NCBI GenBank assembly: GCA_949443285.1
Contig: CASSLW010000002.1
Span: 124,001 to 188,000 of the forward strand
Source of the DNA: an uncultured Clostridia bacterium
GTDB taxonomy: Bacteria > Bacillota > Clostridia > TANB77 > CAG-508
Reading direction: 5' to 3'
DNA: 64,000 nucleotides
Shown: in pieces, positions 18,930-29,859 of the stretch
Layout: each line of letters begins with the position of its first letter
Numbering within the stretch: position 1 is the first letter of the stretch
Translations under genes and position numbers: made by a program
Notes under the pieces: model-generated
The model's database searches: none
What the model saw: the letters and a program-made list of their open reading frames with translations, nothing else
Told to the model about the DNA's origin: nothing

Positions 18930-19826
18930 TTAGGATTTTACTACTTTATCTAGAACTAATCTTTCAATTATCATTAGTATGTTATTCATTAACCAATATA
19001 ATGCTAGTCCTAGTGGTGCAACAAATGCTATTGAAATAGACAATATTGGCATCATCCAAGACATCATTTTATTTGTTTGCATAACTGCATCTAATTCGTT
19101 TTCTTCTGGTTTTTCTACCAATTCTTTTCCTGTTTCACCGTCTATTATCGTCTCATCTTGTTTTTTATCTTTATTTTGTTGTTTTGCTTGCATTGCTGTT
19201 GTTAACCTTATAGAGATAAATGATGATAATATGTACAATACAGGAATTATATATACTGTATAATCTGACATATTTTGTTGTGGTATTTTGCTTAAATCTA
19301 AGCCAAATAAGTTCATTTGAATATTTATTTTTTCCACATTGCTGTCTTCTGGATTCTTTTCTTTTAAAAATTCATATTCTCTTATTAAGTCTATCTCTGG
19401 ATATACTTCGCTTACTGGTTTTTCTGCTTCTTTTAATTGTTGTATATATGTATTTATGTTGTCTTGTGGCATTTTTTCCATAAATGTTAATGGACTTCTT
19501 ACTAAATAGAAAATTGATACTAATAGCAACATTTGTACAATTGCTGTTAAACATCCACTAAATGGATTCATTTTTTCTGTTTTGTATAATTCCATTATTT
19601 CCTGGTTCATTTTCTCTGGGTCGTTTTTATATTTGAATTGAATTACTTTCATTTTTTCTTGTAATTCAGCACTTTTTTTCATTGTTCTTTGTTGTTTTAT
19701 TGATAATGGTAATAATAATATTTTTATTACTACTGTAAATATGATTATCGCTAATCCGTAGTTATTTACTAGCGTGTACATTAGTTGTAGTAAATAACCA
19801 AATATGTTTGCAAATAGTTGAAACAT
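18930..19826 (-). CDS. yidC: Membrane protein insertase YidC/SpoIIIJ
   Basis: The 298-residue protein lacks the large Gram-negative periplasmic domain, as expected for Gram-positives. Membrane segments lie near residues 22-42, 85-107, 185-205, 245-262 and 270-288. The IKILLLPLSIKQQRTMKKSAELQ segment is the conserved cytoplasmic hairpin with the key basic residues. It inserts proteins into the membrane with SecYEG. A longer-than-usual charged cytoplasmic loop (about 207-240, ending KPEENELDAVMQTNK) is notable. Confidence 0.95.
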   Translation of the reverse strand: MFQLFANIFGYLLQLMYTLVNNYGLAIIIFTVVIKILLLPLSIKQQRTMKKSAELQEKMKVIQFKYKNDPEKMNQEIMELYKTEKMNPFSGCLTAIVQMLLLVSIFYLVRSPLTFMEKMPQDNINTYIQQLKEAEKPVSEVYPEIDLIREYEFLKEKNPEDSNVEKINIQMNLFGLDLSKIPQQNMSDYTVYIIPVLYILSSFISIRLTTAMQAKQQNKDKKQDETIIDGETGKELVEKPEENELDAVMQTNKMMSWMMPILSISIAFVAPLGLALYWLMNNILMIIERLVLDKVVKS

Positions 19827-19843
19827 TTATTTTCCTCCTTGTT

Positions 19844-20062
19844 CTATTTTAATGGATCATATCCACCTTTTGAAAAAGGATTACATCTTATAATTCTCCA
19901 TATTCCTAACGCTAGCCCTTTTATTACTCCATATTTTTCTATTGCTTGTTTGGTGTATTCTGAGCAACTAGGATAGAATTTACAATTTATGTTTTTACTT
20001 TTTAGCCATTTTGAAATGTATTTCTGATATTGTGTAATTAGCCATATAAGTAATTTTTTCAT
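19844..20062 (-). CDS. yidD: Membrane protein insertion efficiency factor YidD
   Basis: The 72-residue protein has the family signature [19 protein letters not shown] and the end [14 protein letters not shown]. It assists YidC. Its first base coincides with the last base of rnpA, indicating translational coupling. Confidence 0.96.
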   Translation of the reverse strand: MKKLLIWLITQYQKYISKWLKSKNINCKFYPSCSEYTKQAIEKYGVIKGLALGIWRIIRCNPFSKGGYDPLK

Positions 20063-20415
20063 TATTCTTCCTCTACAAAAAGTTTTGCTTTTTTAAAGAT
20101 TTTGTTCATATCTTTTTTTATGTTTTCGAAAGTTGCTTGGTTTGTGTCAACTTTCTTTTTCCATAGAAATACTATGTTGTTCCCTGTTTTTGTGTAATTT
20201 TCGCAGTTTTTATAGTTTTCTCTTATTAGTCTTTTTATTTTATTTCTTTTTGTTGCTTTTGCTATTTTTACACCTATTGCAATTCCTAAAAGATTTATTT
20301 CTTTGTTTTTGTTTGTTTGTATGAATGCTTCTATACAGTCTCCTGAATAGTATTTTCCTTTAGTTAATACGTTTTTAAATTCATAATTTTTCTTTAACAT
20401 TTTTGTTTTTTTCAT
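20062..20415 (-). CDS. rnpA: Ribonuclease P protein component
   Basis: The 117-residue basic protein carries the conserved RNR-type motif [18 protein letters not shown] near residue 55. It partners with RNase P RNA in tRNA 5' maturation. It lies downstream of rpmH, separated by a hairpin at 20481-20509. Confidence 0.96.
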   Translation of the reverse strand: MKKTKMLKKNYEFKNVLTKGKYYSGDCIEAFIQTNKNKEINLLGIAIGVKIAKATKRNKIKRLIRENYKNCENYTKTGNNIVFLWKKKVDTNQATFENIKKDMNKIFKKAKLFVEEE

Positions 20416-20480
20416 TATTCTTTTTCCCTTCTTTAAGGCTTTTTAATGAAAAAACGCTATTTTAAGTTAAATTATGCGTT

Positions 20481-20509
20481 AAAAGGCTCGCTTTTATAGC
20501 GACCCTTTT
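20481..20509 (-). terminator. Hairpin between rpmH and rnpA
   Basis: AAAAGG/CCTTTT and TCGC/GCGA pair around a short loop with a T-rich flank. It may attenuate rnpA relative to the very highly expressed rpmH. Confidence 0.45.
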
Positions 20510-20542
20510 TTACGAATTTTTTATTCATAAAACATAATTTAA

Positions 20543-20677
20543 TTAAGCACTTAATTTTTTTCTACCTTTTGCTCTTCTTGCTTTTAGTACGTTTCTTCCT
20601 GCTCTTGTTTTCATTCTTTTCATAAATCCGTGTTCTTTCTTTTCTTGTCTGTTTTTTGGTTGGAATGTTCTTTTCAT
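20543..20677 (-). CDS. rpmH: 50S ribosomal protein L34
   Basis: A 44-residue protein starting [20 protein letters not shown] and ending [12 protein letters not shown], the complete L34 sequence. The ATG (20675-20677) is preceded by AGGAGGTG. The gene is first in the rpmH-rnpA-yidD-yidC-jag operon, transcribed away from dnaA across oriC. Confidence 0.97.
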   Translation of the reverse strand: MKRTFQPKNRQEKKEHGFMKRMKTRAGRNVLKARRAKGRKKLSA

Positions 20678-20759
20678 TCTTTGGCACCTCCTATTGATTT
20701 TATTTATAAAATTCCATTTTGTTTGGAAATTATTTTTTTACAAAATAACAAGTATATCG

Positions 20760-20789
20760 ATTATACTCCAAAAAGTCTATATATGTCAA
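20760..20789 (-). promoter_or_regulatory. Near-consensus promoter of the rpmH operon
   Basis: Minus strand: perfect TTGACA, 18-base spacer, perfect TATAAT. A very strong promoter, as expected for a ribosomal protein gene. Confidence 0.85.
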
Positions 20790-20844
20790 GTGATTTTTAT
20801 AATTTTTTTTAGCGTTTTGTAATCTGTTTGTAATATTTATAATG

Positions 20845-21054
20845 TTTTCCACAGTTTTTTTCAAAATTATCCACAGAAAAAAATTTTTTTCCACAATTTT
20901 ATTGACTTCTTGTGTATAAATTTGTTATTATGTGAAAGTAAAAAATAATTAAGCTTTTTCTTGGTAATACTTAAATTTTTGTTCGTATAAAGTTTTTTCT
21001 TTTTTACAAAACTATTACAAAGTTATCAACAGTTGTGGATAACTTTGTGGATAA
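20845..21054. other. oriC, first DnaA-box cluster (rpmH-dnaA)
   Basis: Perfect boxes are TTATCCACA at 20867-20875 and TGTGGATAA at 21034-21042 and 21046-21054. One-mismatch boxes are at 20845-20853, 20887-20895 and 21023-21031. The 403-base gap between rpmH and dnaA holds no gene, only these boxes and two divergent promoters. The boxes just before dnaA also suit autoregulation. Confidence 0.9.
20902..20931 (+). promoter_or_regulatory. Predicted dnaA promoter
   Basis: TTGACT, 18-base spacer, TATTAT on the plus strand, flanked by DnaA boxes, with a leader of about 150 bases before dnaA. Confidence 0.6.
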
Positions 21055-21080
21055 CTTATTTATAAGAAAGGATGATATGA

Positions 21081-22433
21081 ATGGCTATCGAAAAAGAAGA
21101 ATTAATTGCAAAAATTAAAGAAGCCTTAAAGCCAGAATTAACTCAAATATCATATGAAACATGGATTTTGCCATTAGACATTCGAAGCATTGAAGGTAAT
21201 CATATAGTTTTTACAGCTAATTCTGAATTTCAACAAGATTTTATCGAAAACAAGTATAGAAGTCTAGTTTTTAATACTTTGCGTTTTATCACAAACAAAG
21301 AGTGGACTTTTTCTGTTGTCGATCTTTCAAAAGAAAATAATGCCGTAGAAAACGAAGTAATCACAAATGATTCAAATATTTCTTCAGCAGAAATTGAATC
21401 TAATAAGTCTACTTTGAACCCAAAATATACTTTTGAAACCTTCGTTGTTGGTAATAATAATAGATTTGCACATGCTGCTGCTTTAGCCGTTGGAAATGAG
21501 CCTTCAAACTCTTATAATCCGCTTTTCCTTTACGGAGGCGTAGGTTTGGGGAAAACTCACTTAATGCACGCAATAGGAAATAGAATTCTAGAAAATAACA
21601 GAAATGCAAATGTTTTATATGTTACTTCTGAAAAATTCACAAATCAATTAATCAACGCAATAAAAGATAACAAAAATGAATTTTTTAGAAATAAGTATAG
21701 AAATATTGATGTTTTATTAATAGATGATATTCAATTTATTGCTGGAAAAGAAAGAGTTCAAGAAGAATTTTTCCACACATTTAATGCTTTATATGAAGAA
21801 GGTAAGCAAATTATACTATCTAGTGATAAACCACCTAGAGATATTCAATTTTTGGAAGATAGGCTAAAATCTAGATTTGAATGGGGGCTTCTTGCAGATA
21901 TCTCTTGTCCAGATTATGAAACTCGTTTAGCAATTTTAAGAAAAAAGGCGCAAGATGAAAATATAATCATTGAAGATTTTATACTTTCAAATATAGCTAA
22001 TAAAATTGATTCAAACATAAGAGAGCTAGAGGGCGTATTTAATAAAATTGTTGCTAGAGCTTCATTAACACATAGTCCAATTACTATTGAATTGGCTGAA
22101 AATATTATTAATGAATTTAAGTATGAGAATGAAAAGGTAATATCTTGTGACTTTATAAAAGAAACTGTTGCAAAATATTTCAGTATTAGCAAAGAAGATT
22201 TAGCAGGAAATAAAAGGTCAAATGATATCGCTTTTCCAAGACAAATTGCAATGTACCTTTGTAGAGAAATTGCAAATATGTCTTATCCACAGATAGGAGT
22301 GGACTTTGGGGGAAGAGATCATTCAACTGTTATGCATGGATGTAAAAAGATTGAAAAAGAAGTAAAAGAAAAAAATAATACTAAGCTAATTGTGGATAGT
22401 GTGAAAAACATCATCATAGATGGAAAACAATAA
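21081..22433 (+). CDS. dnaA: Chromosomal replication initiator protein DnaA
   Basis: The 450-residue protein has domain I at the N-terminus (SYETWILPLDIR) and the AAA+ Walker A YGGVGLGKTHLMHAIGN at about residue 152. Walker B LLIDDIQFIAGK is at about 215. The domain IV DNA-binding helix-turn-helix carries GGRDHSTVMHGC near the C-terminus. It binds the boxes mapped on both sides of this gene. The ATG at 21081 has AAAGGATG upstream. Confidence 0.99.
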   Translation: MAIEKEELIAKIKEALKPELTQISYETWILPLDIRSIEGNHIVFTANSEFQQDFIENKYRSLVFNTLRFITNKEWTFSVVDLSKENNAVENEVITNDSNISSAEIESNKSTLNPKYTFETFVVGNNNRFAHAAALAVGNEPSNSYNPLFLYGGVGLGKTHLMHAIGNRILENNRNANVLYVTSEKFTNQLINAIKDNKNEFFRNKYRNIDVLLIDDIQFIAGKERVQEEFFHTFNALYEEGKQIILSSDKPPRDIQFLEDRLKSRFEWGLLADISCPDYETRLAILRKKAQDENIIIEDFILSNIANKIDSNIRELEGVFNKIVARASLTHSPITIELAENIINEFKYENEKVISCDFIKETVAKYFSISKEDLAGNKRSNDIAFPRQIAMYLCREIANMSYPQIGVDFGGRDHSTVMHGCKKIEKEVKEKNNTKLIVDSVKNIIIDGKQ

Positions 22434-22532
22434 GAGCAAAAACAACTTCAAGTTTTTTTTGAAATTTGTGTTTGTAAAAATGATTGTTCGAAAAATGTAA
22501 TTGTTTCTGTTCTTACGGAAGCAATGCATTCG

Positions 22533-22741
22533 TTATCCACATGGGGGTGTTAATAACCTGTGTATAAACTGTGTATATCTCAAGTTTTACACATAGCATG
22601 TTGAAACCTGTGGATTATTACTTGAGTTATCCACTGAGTTATAAACATCAATTTTGTTAGGGATTGTATGTTTCCACATAGTTTTCCACAGTTTCCACAG
22701 CACCTATTACTACTACTACTAAAAAATATTATATTATTATA
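22533..22741 (+). other. oriC, second DnaA-box cluster with DnaA-trio and unwinding element
   Basis: The 322-base dnaA-dnaN gap contains a perfect box at 22533-22541. Variants occur at 22559-22567, 22609-22617 and 22627-22635, and three TTTCCACA-type boxes at about 22671-22699. Immediately after them comes a TAC/TAG triplet repeat, CTATTACTACTACTACTA (22704-22721), then A/T-only DNA. Boxes followed by trinucleotide repeats and an AT stretch match the DnaA-trio organisation of the Bacillus unwinding region, so strand opening probably starts here, just before dnaN. Confidence 0.85.
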
Positions 22742-22755
22742 AAGGAGGAAGCAAA

Positions 22756-23874
22756 ATGAAAATCGTTTGCTATAAAGATAAAATCATTAAAGCTATAAAT
22801 TCCGTAGTAAAAGGCGTTGCTTCTAAGACAACAATGCCAATATTAGAAGGAATATTAATTCAAACTAATGACAATGAAATAAAATTAACAACCTATGATT
22901 TAGAAATAGGTATCGAATATGTAATGGAATGTGAAGTAAAAGAACAAGGAAGTACAGTTGTAAATGCTATCATGTTTAGTGAAATTATTAGAAAATTACC
23001 AGATACAGAAATTCATATTTCTATAAATGACAAAAATTTATTAGAAATTGAATGTGAAGGTTCATTATACAAATTAGCAACAATGAATCCAGATGAATTT
23101 CCAGAACTTCCAAAGATAGAAGTTGAAAATTCAATAGAAATAGACCAAAGTGTATTAAAAAATATGATTAGAAAAACAATTTTTGCAGTAAGCTCAGAAG
23201 AAAGTAGACCAATTTTTACTGGTTGTTTGTTCGAAATTGAAAATAATAAATTAAATTTAGTTGCAGTTGACGGATTTAGATTAGCATTAAGAAGTATTTA
23301 TTTAAATAAACAAACAAATAATTTTAATGCAGTAATACCAGGAAAAACATTAAATGAAGTAAATAAAATAATATCAGATTCTTTTGAACCAATAAAAATA
23401 GGTGTTTCAAAAAATCAAGCGTTATTTGAAATGGATAATTGTAAAATTGTAACGAGAATTTTAGATGGCGAATTTTTAAATTATAAAAATGTTATACCAA
23501 ATAATTGGGAGACAAGAATTAAAGTAAATAAAAATAGTGTACAAAATAGTTTTGAAAGAATTAGCTTGATATCAGCATCAAGTGTAGAAAAAGAGAAAAA
23601 ATATCCTGTAAAAGTACAAGTTGATATAGGAAAAGTAGTAATTTCTTGTACAAACCAAACAGGAGATGCAAAAGAAGAATTATATGTTTCAACTGAAGGA
23701 AAAAATTTGGAAGCAGGATTTAATCCAAAATATTTCTTAGATAGTTTAAAAGCAATTGATGATGAAGAAGTTTATATAGAGTTTGGCTCAAGCATTTCAC
23801 CTTGTTTAGTAAAATCTACAGAAAATAATGATTATACTTATATGATTTTACCAATCAGATTAAAAGAAGAATAA
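22756..23874 (+). CDS. dnaN: DNA polymerase III subunit beta (sliding clamp)
   Basis: The 372-residue protein has the three repeated clamp domains. Recognisable stretches are KTTMPILEGILI, FAVSSEESRPIFTGCLFE and the C-terminal YTYMILPIRL. It encircles DNA to give polymerase processivity. AAAGGAGG precedes the ATG. A hairpin follows 10 bases after the stop. Confidence 0.98.
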   Translation: MKIVCYKDKIIKAINSVVKGVASKTTMPILEGILIQTNDNEIKLTTYDLEIGIEYVMECEVKEQGSTVVNAIMFSEIIRKLPDTEIHISINDKNLLEIECEGSLYKLATMNPDEFPELPKIEVENSIEIDQSVLKNMIRKTIFAVSSEESRPIFTGCLFEIENNKLNLVAVDGFRLALRSIYLNKQTNNFNAVIPGKTLNEVNKIISDSFEPIKIGVSKNQALFEMDNCKIVTRILDGEFLNYKNVIPNNWETRIKVNKNSVQNSFERISLISASSVEKEKKYPVKVQVDIGKVVISCTNQTGDAKEELYVSTEGKNLEAGFNPKYFLDSLKAIDDEEVYIEFGSSISPCLVKSTENNDYTYMILPIRLKEE

Positions 23875-23884
23875 AAAAATAGGG

Positions 23885-23910
23885 GAAAGGTAGAAGAAAT
23901 TCTACCTTTC
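23885..23910 (+). terminator. Hairpin after dnaN
   Basis: A perfect 11-bp stem GAAAGGTAGAA/TTCTACCTTTC with a GAAA tetraloop-like loop. The downstream T-run is weak (AAATTTC). Confidence 0.6.
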
Positions 23911-24526
23911 AAATTTCTAAATATATTTTTGGGACAGACCTAAAAAACATCAAAAAGTTATCCACAAATTATAAATAAATTGTGGATAATAAATATTAAA
24001 TGTGGAAAAAAGTTATAATGAAAAAATTAGAATAAAATCGAAAAAAATAGAATAAAATAGATAAAAAAAGATTTTAAGAGATTTTAAACCTGTGGATAAC
24101 TTTAATGAAAAATAATAAAAATAATTAAATAAATAATTATGAAAAAATTAGAATAAATTAGAATAAATTAGAATAAAATCGAAAAAAATAGAAAAAAAGA
24201 GATTTTGAAAATTTTATAATTTTAATTTTAAATTATTTTTTATATTTATTGTTTCAATTATTATATTAATGAAATGAAAAATAAAAAATAAATAAATTTA
24301 ATAATTATTATTAAAAAAATTAGAATAAATTAGAAAAAAATATAAAAAAATAAAAAAAACGAAGCGTGAAAATCAAAAATAAGCCGATTTAATTTTTAAT
24401 TAATATAATTTTATATTTAAAAAATAATAAAAAATATGAAAAAAATAGTAAAAAATCGAAAAAAAGAGAATAAATTAGAAAAAAATAGATAAAAAAATAA
24501 AAAATTATACACAAATGGAGAATAAT
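23911..24526 (+). other. Third DnaA-box cluster and repetitive AT-rich spacer between dnaN and recF
   Basis: No gene is seen in this spacer. The small S4-domain gene (yaaA/rlbA) often found between dnaN and recF is absent. Perfect boxes occur at 23958-23966, 23981-23989 and 24091-24099, with a near box at 24001-24009 and another perfect one, 24528-24536, overlapping the recF start. From about 24018 to 24510 the DNA is almost pure A/T and repeats variants of TAGAATAAA and AATCGAAAAAAATAGA at least four times. A GGGACAGACC-type fragment lies at about 23929. Confidence 0.75.
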
Positions 24527-25603
24527 ATGTGGATAAGTAAAATTAAAATAAATAATTTTAGGAATTATGAATTACAAGAAATTAATTTAGAAAAAAATAT
24601 AAATGTTTTTTATGGAGAAAATGCTCAAGGAAAAACTAATATAATAGAATCAATTTTTTTGTGTAGTATGGGTAGGTCATTTAGAACAAATAAAGATAAA
24701 GAAATGATAAAATTAAATTCAGAAAATGCAATTATAGAAATTGAATATCAAAAAACAGATAGAGATGGAAAAATTAAAATAGAATTGGGCAATAGAAAAA
24801 ATGTATATATTAATGGAATAAAAATAAAAAAACTTAGTGAATTGTTAGGGAACATTAATGTTGTAATTTTTACTCCAGATGATATTAATATTTTAAAAGG
24901 CGGACCACAAAATAGAAGAAAATTTTTAGATATTATGATTAGTCAATTAAAACCAAATTATATGCATAATTTAAATTTATATTTAAAAACGTTGGAACAA
25001 AGAAATAATTATTTAAGACAAATAAGAGAAGAAAATAAAGATGAAAATTTATTAGAAATTTGGGATGAAAAATTAGCAGAATATGCAATTACAATTTGTA
25101 AATATCGAAATGAATATATAAAAAAAATAAAAGAAAAAATAAAAAAAATTCATAATGAAATTACAGATAATAAAGAAGAAATTGAAATTGAATATATTAC
25201 TGAGTGTGATAATAAAGATAATTTTTTAAATTTATTAAAATCAAGAAGAAAATTGGATATAATAAAAGGTTTTACAACAAAGGGTGTACATAGAGATGAT
25301 TTTGTGATATATATTAATAAGAAGAGATTAGATATTTATGGTTCGCAAGGTCAACATAGAACTGCAATACTTTCATTAAAATTATCAGAATTAAATATTA
25401 TTGAAGAAGAAATTGGAGAATATCCAATATTATTGTTAGATGACTTTATGTCTGAGTTGGACCAAAAAAGAAGAAATCATTTTTTAGAAAAAATTGATAA
25501 TACACAGGTTATTATTACATGTACAGATAAAATAGATATTGAAAATAAAAATATTTTAATATATAATGTAAAAGACGGAAACGTTTTTAAAGGAGGAAAT
25601 TAA
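24527..25603 (+). CDS. recF: DNA replication and repair protein RecF
   Basis: The 358-residue protein starts MWISKIKINNFRNYELQEI, with Walker A YGENAQGKTNIIESI at about residue 31, the signature region SQGQHRTAILSLKL, and Walker B ILLLDDFMSELD. The ATG at 24527 is favoured because GGAG lies six bases upstream. The in-frame ATG at 24515 overlaps that site. RecF loads RecA at gaps. It is followed directly by gyrB. Confidence 0.97.
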   Translation: MWISKIKINNFRNYELQEINLEKNINVFYGENAQGKTNIIESIFLCSMGRSFRTNKDKEMIKLNSENAIIEIEYQKTDRDGKIKIELGNRKNVYINGIKIKKLSELLGNINVVIFTPDDINILKGGPQNRRKFLDIMISQLKPNYMHNLNLYLKTLEQRNNYLRQIREENKDENLLEIWDEKLAEYAITICKYRNEYIKKIKEKIKKIHNEITDNKEEIEIEYITECDNKDNFLNLLKSRRKLDIIKGFTTKGVHRDDFVIYINKKRLDIYGSQGQHRTAILSLKLSELNIIEEEIGEYPILLLDDFMSELDQKRRNHFLEKIDNTQVIITCTDKIDIENKNILIYNVKDGNVFKGGN

Positions 25604-27532
<1,929 letters not shown>

Positions 27533-27582
27533 GGACATTTTGGGACGTTTCTTTTTGGACATTTTGTCCAATTTGGGACACA
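27533..27582 (+). repeat. REP-like GGGACA/TGTCC element
   Basis: Repeated GGGACA and GGGACG words surround a GGACATTTTGTCC dyad directly after the gyrB stop. Fragments of the same kind occur near 23929 (GGGACAGACC) and 28114 (GGGACGGAGC), each followed by an ACATC tract. Similar GGGGACG elements are scattered in many clostridial genomes. No transposase is nearby. Confidence 0.55.
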
Positions 27583-27603
27583 TCCATATCTTGAATAAAA
27601 ATT

Positions 27604-27638
27604 TAATGGCAGATAAGAACAATACTTATCTGCCATTA
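27604..27638 (+). terminator. Terminator-like hairpin after gyrB
   Basis: A perfect 14-bp stem TAATGGCAGATAAG/CTTATCTGCCATTA with a 7-base loop. There is no clear T-run, but it is the obvious end point of recF-gyrB. Confidence 0.6.
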
Positions 27639-27734
27639 ATCTATAAAGCCAATAATAATCTCCACTAAAACTAATATATCTAATATTAAAACCTAATATA
27701 TATTGCTATATAAATAAGCTCTAATACCACATAT

Positions 27735-28046
27735 ATTAATCAGTCGCTCGACCATTAATACACCATGAGTAACTATATTCATCCCAAAGGGACTAATAAT
27801 AACCACTCTTAAATGTTAGATATAAGAATAATCTTAGCTCGAATTTATTACCTATCATTTGACCATATATTAAATATAAAAAATATTTAAGAAATAAATT
27901 AAATAAAAATACAGCCTACAAACAAATAATAAATTCTTATCGCCGACCTATTATAATATATGAAGATACACCATAATAAATCTTTGCTCGAATAATAATA
28001 AACAAAACGTTATCTATTAATATTCTTCGCTCAACTATTATCAACC
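27735..28046. repeat. Five degenerate hairpin repeats with a conserved CTTNGCTCGA loop
   Basis: The 742-base stretch from gyrB to 28275 has no gene. It holds units near 27737, 27826, 27927, 27974 and 28017. Each is an AATAAT-like arm, a loop resembling CTTNGCTCGA, and a complementary ATTATT-like arm. Spacing is irregular (about 40-100 bases). I cannot assign them to a known element. Confidence 0.5.
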
Positions 28047-28274
28047 TTATAATAGTATTATGTTCAAATTTAAAAATAATATTCAAAAAAATAAAAATTT
28101 TTTGATGTTTTTAGGGACGGAGCAAAAAAACATCATTTGGTTTGATGATAGCAAAAGTATTTTATGGGTTGGTAGATAAGGAATAGTACAGCTTTGTCGA
28201 AATTTGTCGAAAACTTTTTCTTGACAAATGAAAAATAAGAGTGTAAAATCTAAAAACAATAGGAGGTGAAAAAA

Positions 28275-28859
28275 ATAAAAAACAAAACAATACAACAATG
28301 GCTCCCAATACAAGAAATTTATAATGATGGAATTGTAAAATTAAAAAATAATAAATATATAAAAATATTAAAAATAATTCCTATAAATTATAATTTAAAA
28401 TCTGATTTAGAAAAAGAAGCTATTTTAAATTCTTATAAAATTTTTTTAAAGACATGTAATTTTGATATTCAAATTTTAATTCAAAGTAGTAAAGAAGATT
28501 TAACTCATAATATTTCTAATATTCAAAAAAATATTTCAAAAAAAGAAAATAAATATCTTGAAAATATTTCACAAAATTATATTGACTTTATTAATAAATT
28601 AAATCAAAGTAAAAAATCATCATCAAAAAATTTTTATATTATTATATCTAGTAAAAAAAATAACAAAAAAGAAAGAGTACAACTTGAAGAAATTCTTAAA
28701 AGTGATTTAAAAGAAAAATATTTTAAAATCAAAGAATGTTTATCTCGATGTGGAAATTCGGTCATAGAATTATCAAATAAAAAAGAAATAGAAAAATTAT
28801 TTTTTTCAATATTAAATACCAAGAAAAATAATAATAAAATAATAGAAGAGGAGGAATAA
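28275..28859 (+). CDS. VirB4 N-terminal-domain-like protein of a second T4SS-like module (ATA start?)
   Basis: About 194 residues, highly Lys/Asn/Ile-rich. It resembles the first module's 5286-6476 protein over WLPIQEIYNDGIVKLKNNKY and LKSDLEKEAIL (compare DKIEDNMIVRKNGNKF and LMSGLEKNSVE). The membrane helix and coiled tail of that protein are missing. AGGAGG (28261-28266) is followed eight bases later by ATA AAA. The only standard alternative is GTG 28266, which overlaps the ribosome site. The stop overlaps the ribosome site of the following VirB4 gene. It probably supplies the N-domain of a two-chain VirB4. Confidence 0.6.
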   Translation: MKNKTIQQWLPIQEIYNDGIVKLKNNKYIKILKIIPINYNLKSDLEKEAILNSYKIFLKTCNFDIQILIQSSKEDLTHNISNIQKNISKKENKYLENISQNYIDFINKLNQSKKSSSKNFYIIISSKKNNKKERVQLEEILKSDLKEKYFKIKECLSRCGNSVIELSNKKEIEKLFFSILNTKKNNNKIIEEEE

Positions 28860-28861
28860 AA

Positions 28862-29806
28862 ATAAAAGAAGAAATTGTAGAAAAAATAAAAAATAAAATA
28901 ATTAAAAATAAAAAAGAAAATTTTTATGATGGAAGCATAGATGAAAAAGATAAAATATCTCCATCATATATAAATATGCAAAATCCCAAATTCATAGAAA
29001 TTGATAATTTATTTTATTCAGGATTAATTGTTGTAAATTATTATAGGGAACAGACAGATATTTTATTAAAAACTTTAATTGAAACAAATATTAATATGAA
29101 CATTTCTATTTTTTATGAAAAACAAGATTCATATAAAACAATAAAAGACTTAACATATCATATTGGTAATGTGGGAGTTGAATTAAAAGATAAAAATCAA
29201 AATAGGGAGGATATTGATATTGCAGCATTTACATATAATGACGCAAAATACATAAGAAAAGAGATACAAGTGAACAATGAGGATATCTATTTTCTATATA
29301 TTTATATTAATATTTATGCAGAAGATATAAATAAATTAGAATATTATTTAAATAAAGTTGAAGGGATAACACAAAGTAAGGGAATGCAAACGAGAAGAGC
29401 AAACTTTAGGCAAGAAGAATTATTTTTATCTTGCTTACCAATTATGGAAAATAATGAAGATATAAAAGACTCTGCCAAAAGAAACATTTTATCTTCAGGC
29501 TTGCTTGCAACATATCCATTTATATCTTCAACAATATTTGATGAAGATGGGATTTTTATTGGAACAAATATTTATAATAATTCATTAGTATTTATTGATA
29601 GATATAATAAAAAATATAAAAATGCAAATATGTGTATTTTTGGAACTAGCGGAGCTGGGAAATCTTTTTATACAAAATTATTAATATTAAGATATAAATT
29701 GCTAGGAGTAAAACAATATATTATTGATCCAGAACGAGAATATAACAATTTATGCGAAAAATTAAAAGGTGTTCAAATAAAAATAGGCCCAAATTCTGAA
29801 ACTTAA
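28862..29806 (+). CDS. VirB4-family ATPase, N-terminal fragment (interrupted; ATA start?)
   Basis: The frame runs from ATA 28862 (seven bases after GAGGAGG) to a stop created by the insertion. The first ATG, 28976, lacks a ribosome site. The fragment contains NVGVELKDKNQNREDID and the Walker A IFGTSGAGKSFYTK near its end, then GVKQYIIDPEREYNNL and KIGPNSET. Joining it after 29803 to the frame from 54072 restores NSETYINILEIR, which aligns gap-free with TSKTIINIFDIE of the first VirB4. As it stands the protein lacks Walker B and should be inactive. The joined product is about 620 residues, close to the 649 of the first copy. Confidence 0.88.
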   Translation: MKEEIVEKIKNKIIKNKKENFYDGSIDEKDKISPSYINMQNPKFIEIDNLFYSGLIVVNYYREQTDILLKTLIETNINMNISIFYEKQDSYKTIKDLTYHIGNVGVELKDKNQNREDIDIAAFTYNDAKYIRKEIQVNNEDIYFLYIYINIYAEDINKLEYYLNKVEGITQSKGMQTRRANFRQEELFLSCLPIMENNEDIKDSAKRNILSSGLLATYPFISSTIFDEDGIFIGTNIYNNSLVFIDRYNKKYKNANMCIFGTSGAGKSFYTKLLILRYKLLGVKQYIIDPEREYNNLCEKLKGVQIKIGPNSET

Positions 29807-29837
29807 GTAATTGTATAGTTATAGGTACTAAACTTAG
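29804..29837 (+). other. attL: TA core and element-side arm
   Basis: After the TA core the arm contains TGTATAGTTATAGGTAC (29812-29828). It matches the reverse complement of the right end at 23 of the first 29 positions without a gap, including an 11-base identical block GTTATAGGTAC. Confidence 0.85.
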
Positions 29838-29859
29838 ATAAATAAAAAATAGTTTAAAA

